Assembly (NCBI GenBank): GCA_937139495.1
Contig: CAKZQC010000003.1
Span: 62,001-126,000 of the forward strand
Direction of reading: 5' to 3'
Length of the DNA: 64,000 nt
Source of the DNA: an uncultured Saprospiraceae bacterium
GTDB taxonomy: Bacteria; Bacteroidota; Bacteroidia; Chitinophagales; Saprospiraceae
The notes beneath the pieces were generated by a model. It searched no databases. It had not been told where the DNA came from and saw only the letters and a list, made by a program, of their open reading frames with translations. The number at the start of each line of letters is the position of its first letter. The stretch's first letter is position 1. A program made the position numbers and the translations under genes. Positions 18,065-26,219 of the stretch are shown here, piece after piece.

Positions 18065-18754
18065 TTATTCTTGATTAAATTTATATCCAATTCCTCTCAC
18101 AGAATGAAAAAACTGCGGCGACTTCGGGTTGACTTCAAAGTACTTGCGAAAAGACAAAATAAAGTTGTCAATCGTGCGCGTAGATGGATAAACATCGTAG
18201 CCCCAAACACTCTGCAATATTTGTTGTCGAGAGACCACTTCGCTCGCTCGTTCTATGAGCAGTTTGAGTAGCATGGCTTCTTTTTTTGTCAATTTAAATG
18301 CTCCCTTTTGTCCTTTAGCTTCAAAGGTTTTGAAATTGACTTCATTGCCTCCAAACTCATACGATTCAATAGAATTGCTGGTTTGACTTTTGCTTCTTTT
18401 GAGCAATATCTGAATACGCAGCAGCAGCTCTTCGAGCGAAAACGGTTTCGTGATATAGTCATCGGCTCCTTTTTTGAGTCCGAGTATTTTATCCATTGTT
18501 TGATCCTTGGCGGTCAAAAAGATAATAGGAACATCCATGTTAATGAGGCGAATTTGCTCGCACAAATCGAGTCCGCTTATCTCTGGCAACATAATATCCA
18601 ACAGCACTAAATCAAAGTGTTGTTCCTTGAAATACTGTATCACTTTACGCCCATCTTCTACGCCTATTACCTCATACCCTTCTAGTTCCAAATTCAGTTG
18701 CAGCGTTGCTCTGATGGATGCTTCGTCTTCTACTAGTAATATTCTTGTTGCCAT
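18065..18754 (-). CDS. OmpR-family response regulator
   Basis: The 229-residue protein has a receiver domain (residues 1-120) with the acidic pair in LVEDE, the phosphorylation site Asp53 in LVLLDIMLPE, Thr81 and Lys103 in GADDYITKPF. A winged-helix domain follows (KLTKKEAMLLKLLIERASEVVSRQQILQSVWG..RTIDNFILSFRKYF, ending SVRGIGYKF). It is expected to be a DNA-binding transcription factor controlled by the kinase encoded 22 bases upstream. Confidence 0.97.
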   Translation of the reverse strand: MATRILLVEDEASIRATLQLNLELEGYEVIGVEDGRKVIQYFKEQHFDLVLLDIMLPEISGLDLCEQIRLINMDVPIIFLTAKDQTMDKILGLKKGADDYITKPFSLEELLLRIQILLKRSKSQTSNSIESYEFGGNEVNFKTFEAKGQKGAFKLTKKEAMLLKLLIERASEVVSRQQILQSVWGYDVYPSTRTIDNFILSFRKYFEVNPKSPQFFHSVRGIGYKFNQE

Positions 18755-18776
18755 GACGTTATCTCTTCTTATTTGC

Positions 18777-19772
18777 TTATTTTAATGGTAAAGTGACACA
18801 AAATATAGTTCCTTGTGGTGTATTGTCTTTGATAGTAATATTTCCTTTGTGGGCATTGACTACCTGTTTGACAATATACAACCCCAATCCTGTTCCTTTT
18901 GCTTGTCGGGTTTCTTCGCTTCCTACGCGATAAAACTTATCAAATACCTTTTCTTTTTCAGTCTTAGATATTCCTATACCGTTGTCTATCACACTAAAAA
19001 CACAATTATCTTTGGTTGTGTTTAGCGTAACTTTTATTATTTCGGAATCTTTGGCATATTTGATGGCATTTTCTATCAAATTGAGGACAATAGAAGTCAA
19101 GGTAGAAGCATCTCCATGCTGCATATAAACATACTCCTCTACTGTTTCTAGCTCTATTTGTCCTGCAAACTTGGGTGCTGCGTCTTGTATGCAATAAGTG
19201 ACGATGGACAAGAAGTCCACTTCTTCAAAAGCATATTGATAGCCACCATCTACTCTAGCTGCCAATAACAAATCCTTAACTAATTGGTGCAAGCGTTCGG
19301 TATCTTGTAGGGCATTATTAGTCAATAAATTGGTTTGTTCCTCCGAGAGTTTACGACGCTGAAAGGTTTGTAATATTAACTTAATCGCTGCTATGGGAGA
19401 TTTTAGCTCGTGCGTAATCGACAACAAAAAATTGCGTTGTTGCTCTGCCAAAGCAACTTCTTTTTGCCTGCTTTTGTAGATTTTGGAAATTCCAAACACC
19501 GTCAAGATAAGCAAGACTAAACCCTCTCCCAATATCATCCAACGCTGGCGCGTATAGCGGTCTTCTAGCTTGGTGTAGGTGGCAGATTCTAAATATACCT
19601 GATGGTCTTCCAAACCATCTTCTTGCATCTTGTACCACAGCAGTTCTTTTTTAGCGTTTTGAGCGTCTTCGTTTTTGATATACAACAAATACGACCACCA
19701 GCCACCTGCCAACAGCACGTAACCAATTACTAAATAAAATATAATATCCTGCCTTTTTAGTTTCATCTGCAT
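18777..19772 (-). CDS. Membrane sensor histidine kinase
   Basis: The 331-residue protein has two membrane helices (residues about 10-32 and 78-96) bounding a short periplasmic loop of about 45 residues, so it has little room for a ligand-binding fold. The H-box LSITHELKSPIAAIK places the phosphorylated His at 121. The N box NLIENAIKYAKDS, G1 DNGIGIS, F box KVFDKFYRV and G2 GTGLGLYIVKQV follow. It is the partner of the regulator downstream. It lies 12 bases after a lipoprotein gene in an operon with T9SS components. Confidence 0.96.
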   Translation of the reverse strand: MQMKLKRQDIIFYLVIGYVLLAGGWWSYLLYIKNEDAQNAKKELLWYKMQEDGLEDHQVYLESATYTKLEDRYTRQRWMILGEGLVLLILTVFGISKIYKSRQKEVALAEQQRNFLLSITHELKSPIAAIKLILQTFQRRKLSEEQTNLLTNNALQDTERLHQLVKDLLLAARVDGGYQYAFEEVDFLSIVTYCIQDAAPKFAGQIELETVEEYVYMQHGDASTLTSIVLNLIENAIKYAKDSEIIKVTLNTTKDNCVFSVIDNGIGISKTEKEKVFDKFYRVGSEETRQAKGTGLGLYIVKQVVNAHKGNITIKDNTPQGTIFCVTLPLK

Positions 19773-19784
19773 TCGCTATCTCTA

Positions 19785-20324
19785 CTATTTTTCTGAAGCT
19801 GAAGTTGTTTTGGCAATAATACCACCCAACTGTGGTACCAAAGTCGCTCTAAAATCTTCTCCAAATTTCTTAAAATCGCCCACTACATTGCCATAGGCAT
19901 TGCCACCACAATAATACACACTACCAGTCTGTAGCAAGCTATCCTGAGCGGTATAAGCGATAGATTGAGTCGTGCCGCCTGTACAACCCGCATTATCTTT
20001 AGATGACTGCTTTTTGATGACAATCTTATGCTGTATCAATAGGTTGTTGATGGTATCCAAAGCTTCCGCTGGAGCCTCAAAGGTCGTATCTGCCAATATA
20101 TCGCCATAACTATTAACCACGACATGAATCGTATCCGAATCTATATCAATAACATAACTGCGATGATAAGGTGGTGGCACCGACGAATCGGTAAATTTGT
20201 ATTGAAAACCTGTCATGTTTTCTCTATTAGTTTGTTGCTTTTTCATTAATATACTATTGCAGCCTTGCAAGACAATGAGCCCAAGAATTAGTGCGCTTAC
20301 AGCGAGGAAATATTTTTTGATCAT
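19785..20324 (-). CDS. Lipoprotein of unknown function within the PorP/two-component operon
   Basis: The 179-residue protein has a good lipoprotein signal (SALILGLIVLQGC, Cys at about 22). The mature domain has a Pro-Tyr-His stretch, DSDTIHVVVNSYGDILADTTFEAP, and cysteines (NAGCTGG, YYCGGN) that could form a disulfide. No family was recognised. It overlaps the upstream PorP gene by four bases and precedes the kinase by 12, so a role in sensing or in the same surface complex is likely but unproven. Confidence 0.7.
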   Translation of the reverse strand: MIKKYFLAVSALILGLIVLQGCNSILMKKQQTNRENMTGFQYKFTDSSVPPPYHRSYVIDIDSDTIHVVVNSYGDILADTTFEAPAEALDTINNLLIQHKIVIKKQSSKDNAGCTGGTTQSIAYTAQDSLLQTGSVYYCGGNAYGNVVGDFKKFGEDFRATLVPQLGGIIAKTTSASEK

Positions 20325-21349
20325 TCTATCGTTTGGTTTTTGTTTTTCTTTTCTAATTGTTGTGGTGTTTTTTCAAACATCCACCCATTGCCCCCAGCAC
20401 CAAACACATAGGTCAACATAATTTCGTGATTGGTACCCAAGTGCGGTGTTAAATTATTGACAGGTAAGCTAAAAGCGTACCCAATTCTTAGCCGTTTTTT
20501 TAGCAATATATTGAAATCAATAATAGCCGTGCCATCGGTCGAAAAGCCTAATCCTGCTCCCAAGACTTGATTCCACATATAACGCATACTCAAATGTGCA
20601 TTGAGTGGACTCGTTGGAGCATATTTTATCCAGATATTAGGCATCAAAACATGTTTTGCTTTTTCTTTATTAGTACGTTTTAAGGCACTTTGAGACTTGT
20701 CCCTCAATTCTATACGTACGCCTGCATTGATATAAAAATGCGCAATTCGCTGTATCGCAGACAAGGCATTGTCTGACTCAAATTTCACCTTGAGCGAAAT
20801 CATTTGAGGCACTGCAATACCCACATAATACAAGTCGCTGTAATAAAAAACCCCCAGCCCTGCATCGGGCAAAATACGACTTTGTGTTTGGTCTATAATC
20901 ACCGCATCATTGAGGTCGTTGTAGCGAAGTTTGTCGCCTTGTAGTCGATATTGATTCGCAGAAAGAGACAAGCCAATCGAAAGACGATTTCTTTTGCTAT
21001 CCTTACTTTCCTCCGACTTGAATTTGAGATGATACGCATACTGCAACGAAATTCCCGTAAAGGAAGTTGGCCCAGTTTGGTCGTGCATAATTCCGCCACC
21101 AAATGCCATATTTTTTTCATTGGCAAAATGCCTAAAATTAAGATTGGCAGTAACGGGGCTACCTTGCATTTCAGCCCACTGATGACGATAAGTAGCGGTC
21201 ACAGCCGTAATATCTTCCCAACCAACCATAGCAGGATTGAGCATAGCAGGACTATGGAAATATTCGCTCAACAGTGGCAATTGTTGTGCTTGTGCTATTG
21301 GGCTACAGCCCAACAAAAAAAATAAATAGTAGTGTATATTTCTAAACAT
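20321..21349 (-). CDS. PorP/SprF family type IX secretion protein
   Basis: The 342-residue protein has a signal peptide (MFRNIHYYLFFLLGCSPIAQA), then QQLPLLSEYFHSPAMLNPAMVGWEDITAVTATYRHQWAEMQGSP, the PorP/SprF N-terminal signature. Alternating amphipathic strands follow, ending near the membrane-protein C-terminal aromatic pattern. The family forms outer-membrane partners for specific T9SS cargo. Here the gene directly follows (60 bases) a type-B-sorted surface protein, its probable client. A four-base overlap links it to the lipoprotein gene. Confidence 0.92.
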   Translation of the reverse strand: MFRNIHYYLFFLLGCSPIAQAQQLPLLSEYFHSPAMLNPAMVGWEDITAVTATYRHQWAEMQGSPVTANLNFRHFANEKNMAFGGGIMHDQTGPTSFTGISLQYAYHLKFKSEESKDSKRNRLSIGLSLSANQYRLQGDKLRYNDLNDAVIIDQTQSRILPDAGLGVFYYSDLYYVGIAVPQMISLKVKFESDNALSAIQRIAHFYINAGVRIELRDKSQSALKRTNKEKAKHVLMPNIWIKYAPTSPLNAHLSMRYMWNQVLGAGLGFSTDGTAIIDFNILLKKRLRIGYAFSLPVNNLTPHLGTNHEIMLTYVFGAGGNGWMFEKTPQQLEKKNKNQTIE

Positions 21350-21409
21350 AATATTGACTTGTCATTGAATGGAATAGTGCTTCTACAATAGAGCTAATTT
21401 TGTGTGTCG

Positions 21410-23104
21410 TTACTCTCTCAATATCGTGACATCGCCTTTGAGGACACCAAAACTACCGCCTGCATCTAAGATATAATAGTACGTACCTGCTGGTAATAAT
21501 TGCCCGCTAAAAGTCCCTTCCCAATCGTTTTGGTAGCTGTTCGCAGAAAAAACCACATCGCCCCAGCGATTGATAATTTTGACGCTATTTTTAGGGAAAA
21601 GTTGTATATTTTTGATAAACCAAGTATCGTTGGCACCATCTTGATTCGGTGTTAGTACATTGGGTATGAATATAATATCTGCGACTGCTTCGCGCACCTC
21701 AACCAATACAGAAGCGGTATCGGTACAGCCGTCCAAACTTTCTACTTCTACTTCGTAGCGAGTGGATTGGAGTGGGCTAGCCGTGGTGGCTGCACAAATA
21801 TCGCAACCAAGTGCTACGTTATTGAGCCAAGTATAAAAATCGCCTCCTGTAGCAATCAAATTAGCCGCTGTTCCTGCTACAATAATAGTATCAGAAAAAG
21901 CTTGGGCATCAACCCCTTGCCACACTTCCAAGAGAATAGTATCGCTTTGGCTACCACATTCCGTCGTGCTACCCACTACCCAAATAGGCACATCGCCTGT
22001 ACGAATAGTACTAGATTGGTAGGTATCGTTTGTACTAGATTGTACCAACATTGAGTCCACATAAAAATCATAATTGGAAAAGTTGGAACCTGTGTTGCTA
22101 GCCGTCAAGGTCAATTCATCATTGGAACAAATAGGATTGGGCGTAGCGACCAATTCAGGCTTTGCAGCTGTTTCTATCAACGCAAAAGCATTGGGACTAA
22201 AATCAGATATAGCTGAACTTACCCCTACGGCAAGTCCATAAGTGGCGTTGGGCAGATTGGTCAAATCACTTGTTTTTTGCCAAAGATTGGCGACACCCCA
22301 TTTACCAATCGCTTCATAATTACCTTCTTGTACAGGGTCATAAAAAATACCAATATTAGCGGCATCATTGCCTTGGAGGTGACTAATTCTATGATAATAA
22401 ACAGGATTAACTTCGCATACTTCAAACGCTTTTAGGCTTCTATCCCAGCCCTCAACAGTAGCATCTACATTGGCTAGACGTACTTTGTAAGTATTGTTGG
22501 CAGTACTAGTAGGGCTAATCATAATGGGACGAAAACGAGGTGTGCCAACATTGCTACCCATTGGGTAAAAATAATTGGTTGTATTGGCGGTATTTCTAGC
22601 CAAACCACCATTTCCTAGAGCGGAAATCATACCCCATGTTCCACTACTATTCTGATTGTGCTCTACTGCATTGAGTGCCGTATTGAACACATGCACGGTA
22701 TGTGTATCTACCGAAAACTCTCGGTCATTGAGTTGCAATTCTCCATCTACATGGACATCTATTTCAGCGTATTTCGTACCTGTGGCTTGCAGTTGCAAAT
22801 CATAAAACTGCGTAATCGAAGTTCCTTTGATGATCTGATTGTCGCCTGTAAGATAGACCACGCCTTCTCCTCTACTCACAAAAGCGGTATTGTTGGCATC
22901 GTTCTGCCAATCGCCATAGCAATATATTTCGTTGCTGTTGTCGAAAGTACCGCCCTTATCGTTGAGCGTATTGCCATGCACAGAAACAAACGCATTGGAT
23001 TTGACCGAAATCAAAGCTCCTTGATTGCTCAACATCTGAGCATTGGCTGCACTTACCGCTAGGCAAGTCAAGACAATTGTATATAGTATTGTTATTTTTT
23101 TCAT
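21410..23104 (-). CDS. Type-B-sorted (CHU_C) secreted surface protein
   Basis: The 564-residue protein has a signal peptide (MKKITILYTIVLTCLAVSAANA) and a C-terminal T9SS type-B sorting domain of about 85 residues: VLTPNQDGANDTWFIKNIQLFP, then VKIINRWGDVVFSANSYQNDWEGTFSG and GTYYYILDAGG. Two Ig-like modules with paired cysteines precede it (PICSNDELTLTAS..; the second centred on GCDICAATTASPLQSTRYEVEV). The N-terminal half is Asn-rich with possible beta-helix content (SVKSNAFVSVHGNTLND). It is the first gene of the operon with PorP, lipoprotein, kinase, regulator and thioesterase. Confidence 0.9.
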   Translation of the reverse strand: MKKITILYTIVLTCLAVSAANAQMLSNQGALISVKSNAFVSVHGNTLNDKGGTFDNSNEIYCYGDWQNDANNTAFVSRGEGVVYLTGDNQIIKGTSITQFYDLQLQATGTKYAEIDVHVDGELQLNDREFSVDTHTVHVFNTALNAVEHNQNSSGTWGMISALGNGGLARNTANTTNYFYPMGSNVGTPRFRPIMISPTSTANNTYKVRLANVDATVEGWDRSLKAFEVCEVNPVYYHRISHLQGNDAANIGIFYDPVQEGNYEAIGKWGVANLWQKTSDLTNLPNATYGLAVGVSSAISDFSPNAFALIETAAKPELVATPNPICSNDELTLTASNTGSNFSNYDFYVDSMLVQSSTNDTYQSSTIRTGDVPIWVVGSTTECGSQSDTILLEVWQGVDAQAFSDTIIVAGTAANLIATGGDFYTWLNNVALGCDICAATTASPLQSTRYEVEVESLDGCTDTASVLVEVREAVADIIFIPNVLTPNQDGANDTWFIKNIQLFPKNSVKIINRWGDVVFSANSYQNDWEGTFSGQLLPAGTYYYILDAGGSFGVLKGDVTILRE

Positions 23105-23150
23105 AATACATTATAATTCTAATCCTAAGAATTGCTCTAGAACAAGCTAC

Positions 23151-23158
23151 CAAAAATA
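23151..23158 (-). promoter_or_regulatory. Candidate -7 element and imperfect palindrome upstream of the type-B protein operon
   Basis: On the minus strand the site is TATTTTTG, a TAnnTTTG match about 47 bases before the start codon. A GTTG sits 22 bases upstream as a weak -33 match. An imperfect palindrome (taccaaaaata facing a t-rich ggta arm, 23148-23172) overlaps the element. Confidence 0.35.
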
Positions 23159-23255
23159 CTATTTTTTTGGTATTATTCAGCAACTGCTTACTATTAGTTG
23201 GCATAGTCCTACTATTTACCCTAGCGGCTTCGCTTTCATTTGCACAAAAAAAAGA

Positions 23256-23287
23256 GAGCGAACAGATAATTAGTTATCTGTTCGCTC
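23256..23287 (-). terminator. Intrinsic terminator of the small secreted protein gene
   Basis: Perfect 14-base arms (gagcgaacagataa, 23256-23269, and 23274-23287) enclose a 4-base loop. An A8 tract on the left supplies the T-run on the minus strand. It lies 36 bases beyond the stop at 23324. Confidence 0.85.
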
Positions 23288-23323
23288 GTATTCATCAATA
23301 AGGCTTTTGAAGCCTTGGTTTTA

Positions 23324-23782
23324 TTAATTTTTCTTCTTGACCGTTACTGTTTTTTTGAGTTCTGCACCGTTTTCGTCGGTAAGCTGAAACGTGTAGTTCC
23401 CATCTTCCAACGATTGTACATTCAAGGCACGGTAGTTTTCACCATCTTGTACATTGAGTTCACGGTGAGCAGCCAATTCGTAGCCTTCTTCGTCAAACAT
23501 TTTGAGTGTCAATTGTTTTTGTTCTTCTGACTTGAGCGAAAAAACAAAAACATCGTCATTGACTTCATCTTGAGCAATCATTTCGATATTCAATAGCTGT
23601 GCTACTTTTTCGGCAGCCATCAACGAGGTATAAATTGTCTGAGAAACTTGAGCATCGTCATCGCCTCCTCCATTATCCATCGTCAATACGAGTGCTACCA
23701 TTTTGTTGGGTGCAGCCTCCGCACTAATTGTGAAAAGAACAAAACTAAATGCTAAAACGAATAGTGTAGTTAGAGTTTTCAT
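23324..23782 (-). CDS. Small secreted protein of unknown function
   Basis: The 152-residue protein has a clear signal peptide ending AEA (about residue 23). The acidic mature part carries the motif DNGGGDDDAQVSQTIYTS. The C-terminal ~70 residues (LKMFDEEGYELAAHRELNVQDGENYRALNVQSLEDGNYTFQLTDENGAELKKTVTVKK) look like a small beta-sandwich; the end resembles, but does not match, a type-A sorting domain. It is transcribed alone, with a very good promoter and terminator, so it may be strongly expressed. Confidence 0.7.
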   Translation of the reverse strand: MKTLTTLFVLAFSFVLFTISAEAAPNKMVALVLTMDNGGGDDDAQVSQTIYTSLMAAEKVAQLLNIEMIAQDEVNDDVFVFSLKSEEQKQLTLKMFDEEGYELAAHRELNVQDGENYRALNVQSLEDGNYTFQLTDENGAELKKTVTVKKKN

Positions 23783-23822
23783 AGTAGTTGTGTTTTGGTT
23801 GTTATGTAACTTGATTGCCTTA

Positions 23823-23853
23823 CAAATATAGCCTTTGTTTATAGAAAACCAAA
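23823..23853 (-). promoter_or_regulatory. Bacteroidota consensus promoter of the small secreted protein gene
   Basis: On the minus strand the sequence is TTTG, exactly 19 bases, then TATATTTG. Both halves and the spacing are full matches to the Bacteroidota consensus TTTG-N19-TAnnTTTG. It lies about 40-70 bases before the start at 23782. It is the best promoter in the window. Confidence 0.75.
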
Positions 23854-23952
23854 CACAATCTTAATTAAAAACAAATTTTATTTGCCAATATAATCCAATA
23901 CGGCAAATTTTATTCTAATAAAGACGAGACAAAGGCAAATAAAAATATGCTT

Positions 23953-23969
23953 CAAAAGTATTACTTTTG
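23953..23969 (+). promoter_or_regulatory. Candidate lpxK -7 element within a 17-base palindrome
   Basis: TACTTTTG at 23962-23969 matches TAnnTTTG and lies 29 bases before the lpxK start. It forms the right arm of a 17-base perfect palindrome (arms caaaagta and tacttttg around one base). No TTTG was found at the usual spacing upstream. Confidence 0.4.
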
Positions 23970-23998
23970 TATTCTAACCTCCTTTATTACGCATCTCC

Positions 23999-25042
23999 AT
24001 GAAAAAATGCTTCGCTCCACTGCTACTCCTCCTATCTTACATCTATATAGGTGTCTCTTGGTGCTACCAAAAGCTGCACGATTGGCATATATTGCCACAA
24101 GCTAGCTTTGACAAACCGATTATCAATATTGGCAACTTGGCGATGGGTGGCACAGGCAAAACGCCCCATGTTATTTGGTTGGCTCAATGGCTCGCCCAAT
24201 CCAACATCGCTACTGCCATCGTAAGCCGAGGACATGGGCGAAAAACTAAATCCGTCATTTGGCTTGACCAAAAAAGTACAGCGACGCAAGTAGGCGACGA
24301 ACCCATCTTATTGCAGCAATACCTGCCAAATACGCCCATTATTGTAGCACGCAAGCGAGCAGTAGGTATTCGTTTGGCATTGGCAAAACGCCCCCAAACT
24401 AAAGTTATTTTATTGGACGATGCCTTGCAACATTGGGGCGTAGTGGCTTCTCTACCTGTTTTGCTCACTACCTTTGACCGTCCATTTTTTAGCGATCATG
24501 TAGTTCCTTTCGGTTATTTGCGAGCCAAAAAATCGGATTACAAACGAGCCAAAATTATACTAATCACAAAATGCCCTGCGACTATTAGTCTAGCTCAAAA
24601 GCAAGCCTATATTACTGCTATAAAACCTACTGTTGGGCAACAGGTTTTTTTCTCTTATTATCAATATCAACTACCTTATGCGTTGTTTGACCAACAAAAA
24701 AAAGCAAATTGGCAACAACTTCGAGCAGCATCGCTACTAGTCGTGACAGCGATTGCGACGACTGATTATTTGCAGCAGCACGTACAAGAACAGCACCCTA
24801 AAGCTACTTTTTTGCCATTTGGTGACCATCATTTTTTTGGAGCTAGTGACTTACGTCGAATACAGCAACAGCACCCTAACGGGACTGTATTAGTCACCGA
24901 AAAAGATGCCACCAAACTGCGTCCGCATCAAGAATTGATACAACAACTTGGGCTTATTATTTATTGCTTGCCCATACAGGTTCAAATTGCTTTTGAAGAA
25001 GAGGAAATACTCAAAAAAATACTTTTGAAGGCTATTTTATAG
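23999..25042 (+). CDS. lpxK: Tetraacyldisaccharide 4'-kinase
   Basis: LpxK phosphorylates the 4' position of the lipid A disaccharide at the inner membrane. The 347-residue protein has an N-terminal hydrophobic segment (residues about 5-22) and the modified Walker A GNLAMGGTGKTP (residues 45-56), then LAIVSRGHGR-like AIVSRGHGRKTK, GDEPILLQQ, VILLDDALQHW and VTEKDATKL, all conserved in LpxK. The length is typical. It has no operon neighbours on the plus strand and ends in a 6-base overlap with the convergent thioesterase. Its presence indicates a lipid A outer membrane. Confidence 0.96.
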   Translation: MKKCFAPLLLLLSYIYIGVSWCYQKLHDWHILPQASFDKPIINIGNLAMGGTGKTPHVIWLAQWLAQSNIATAIVSRGHGRKTKSVIWLDQKSTATQVGDEPILLQQYLPNTPIIVARKRAVGIRLALAKRPQTKVILLDDALQHWGVVASLPVLLTTFDRPFFSDHVVPFGYLRAKKSDYKRAKIILITKCPATISLAQKQAYITAIKPTVGQQVFFSYYQYQLPYALFDQQKKANWQQLRAASLLVVTAIATTDYLQQHVQEQHPKATFLPFGDHHFFGASDLRRIQQQHPNGTVLVTEKDATKLRPHQELIQQLGLIIYCLPIQVQIAFEEEEILKKILLKAIL

Positions 25043-25558
25043 CAATTCCATCAATTCTGCTTTCATTTTTGCCGATTCGTCCTTGTTCAGTCTTCCAGAC
25101 AACAACAAACGCATTTTGCGTCTGCGCATAGCATCTTCATAACGGCTTTCTTCTTCGGAGGTCAACGGCAACACCGCAGGAACTTCCACAGGTCGTTTCT
25201 TCTCGTCATCAACTGCTACAAACGTAAAATAAGCATCGTTGCAACGACGGGTATTCCCTCCTTTCATATCCGAAGAAAACACTTCTACATAGACTTCTAC
25301 AGAGGTATTGAATGCTCTAGTGACGACGCATTGTATCGTAATGACATCGCCCAAAGGCACAGGTTTTTCAAAAGAAACATTGTCAACAGATACTGTTACG
25401 ACATAGTTTTCGCAATGCTTGCCAGCACAAACCCCTGCTCCAATATCCATCCAGCGGAGTAAATTTCCACCCATCAGATTGTGGATAGGATTTGTATCAT
25501 TGGGCATAATCATTTCGGTCATTACGGTGCGAGATGCCGCTATTTTCTTTGCATTCAT
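25037..25558 (-). CDS. Acyl-CoA thioesterase, YciA/BACH-like hotdog protein
   Basis: The 173-residue protein carries the hotdog acyl-CoA thioesterase pattern NPIHNLMGGNLLRWMDIGAGVCAGKHC, with the likely catalytic Asp38 in WMD, then TVSVDNVSFEKPVPLGDVITIQC and NDAYFTFVAVDDEKKRPVEVP. The last ~35 residues are a charged helical tail. YciA-type enzymes hydrolyse acyl-CoA in the cytoplasm; the chain length is not readable from sequence. It overlaps the lpxK tail by six bases. Confidence 0.9.
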   Translation of the reverse strand: MNAKKIAASRTVMTEMIMPNDTNPIHNLMGGNLLRWMDIGAGVCAGKHCENYVVTVSVDNVSFEKPVPLGDVITIQCVVTRAFNTSVEVYVEVFSSDMKGGNTRRCNDAYFTFVAVDDEKKRPVEVPAVLPLTSEEESRYEDAMRRRKMRLLLSGRLNKDESAKMKAELMELL

Positions 25559-25575
25559 ATTATGGTAGAGTTAGG

Positions 25576-25593
25576 AATGTACTTGCGTACATT
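25576..25593 (+). terminator. Possible plus-strand terminator hairpin
   Basis: Seven-base arms (aatgtac and gtacatt) around ttgc are followed by eight T residues on the plus strand. It sits just upstream of the minus-strand thioesterase start and could end plus-strand transcription from lpxK, although about 530 bases away. Confidence 0.4.
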
Positions 25594-25645
25594 TTTTTTG
25601 TATCTTGTGTATCAGATTTATTACTAATTAATTTCTATAAATTTT

Positions 25646-25686
25646 GGTAGGAATCGCATTTTACACACTGAATTTGCATTCCTACC
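25646..25686 (+). promoter_or_regulatory. Hairpin and weak promoter upstream of the two lipoprotein genes
   Basis: Nine-base arms ggtaggaat (25646-25654) and attcctacc (25678-25686) enclose the interval upstream of the start at 25714. Within it TTTG is followed after 22 bases by TGAATTTG, one base short of the TAnnTTTG consensus. It could be a promoter overlapped by an operator. Confidence 0.3.
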
Positions 25687-25713
25687 GCCACCTAAAATGC
25701 AAACATACACATT

Positions 25714-26214
25714 ATGAAACAGTTCCTATTGATTTTAGTTATTTTTAGCTACTTAACCAGCTGCAATACTGACCAAGCTACTACAAGCGAAGACAAAAAC
25801 AACCTTTCTAGTACCACAGTACCACCACAAAAAACAGAATTACTATCCCCAACTGCCGAGAATCTATATAAGATAGTACAAGCTAGACACGATACTGCCA
25901 TGCTACTGATGAACGACATTACTAATGTGCAAGCCAATTTGCAAAAAACAATGGCTGAGAACCCTAGACTAAAAGCGGTAGAAGAAATGGTATTAGGAAA
26001 TCTCTATGCACTCAAACAGGCAGATAAAGCCATGATGGACTGGATGCACAATTTCAAAAGCACAGAAATGCACGAAGAAGCATACCAAGCCATGAGCGAA
26101 AAAGAAATATTGGATTACCTCTATGCCGAAGATGAAAAAATGAAAGTCGTACACGAGCAGATGGTCACCAGTATCGCAAAAGGGAGAGCCACCATCCAAA
26201 AATACAAAAAATAA
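25714..26214 (+). CDS. Lipoprotein of unknown function
   Basis: The 166-residue protein has a short lipoprotein signal (MKQFLLILVIFSYLTSC, Cys at about 17). A Ser/Thr-rich linker leads into a mostly helical, Met- and Lys-rich domain (residues about 45-166) with repeated ALKQADKAMMDWM and AYQAMSEKEILDYL segments. No family was recognised. The next gene begins five bases after its stop, so the two are probably co-transcribed. Confidence 0.65.
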   Translation: MKQFLLILVIFSYLTSCNTDQATTSEDKNNLSSTTVPPQKTELLSPTAENLYKIVQARHDTAMLLMNDITNVQANLQKTMAENPRLKAVEEMVLGNLYALKQADKAMMDWMHNFKSTEMHEEAYQAMSEKEILDYLYAEDEKMKVVHEQMVTSIAKGRATIQKYKK

Positions 26215-26219
26215 AACCC

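Noticed and set aside
20321..20324. A stop/start overlap that might be a sequencing error joining PorP and the lipoprotein
   Set aside because: Both genes have complete, separate signal peptides and family-typical lengths, so the 4-base overlap is a normal coupling.
23324..23782. Type-A T9SS sorting domain at the end of the small secreted protein
   Set aside because: The C-terminal strands resemble one, but the FPNPA-like motif and the final conserved pattern are absent.
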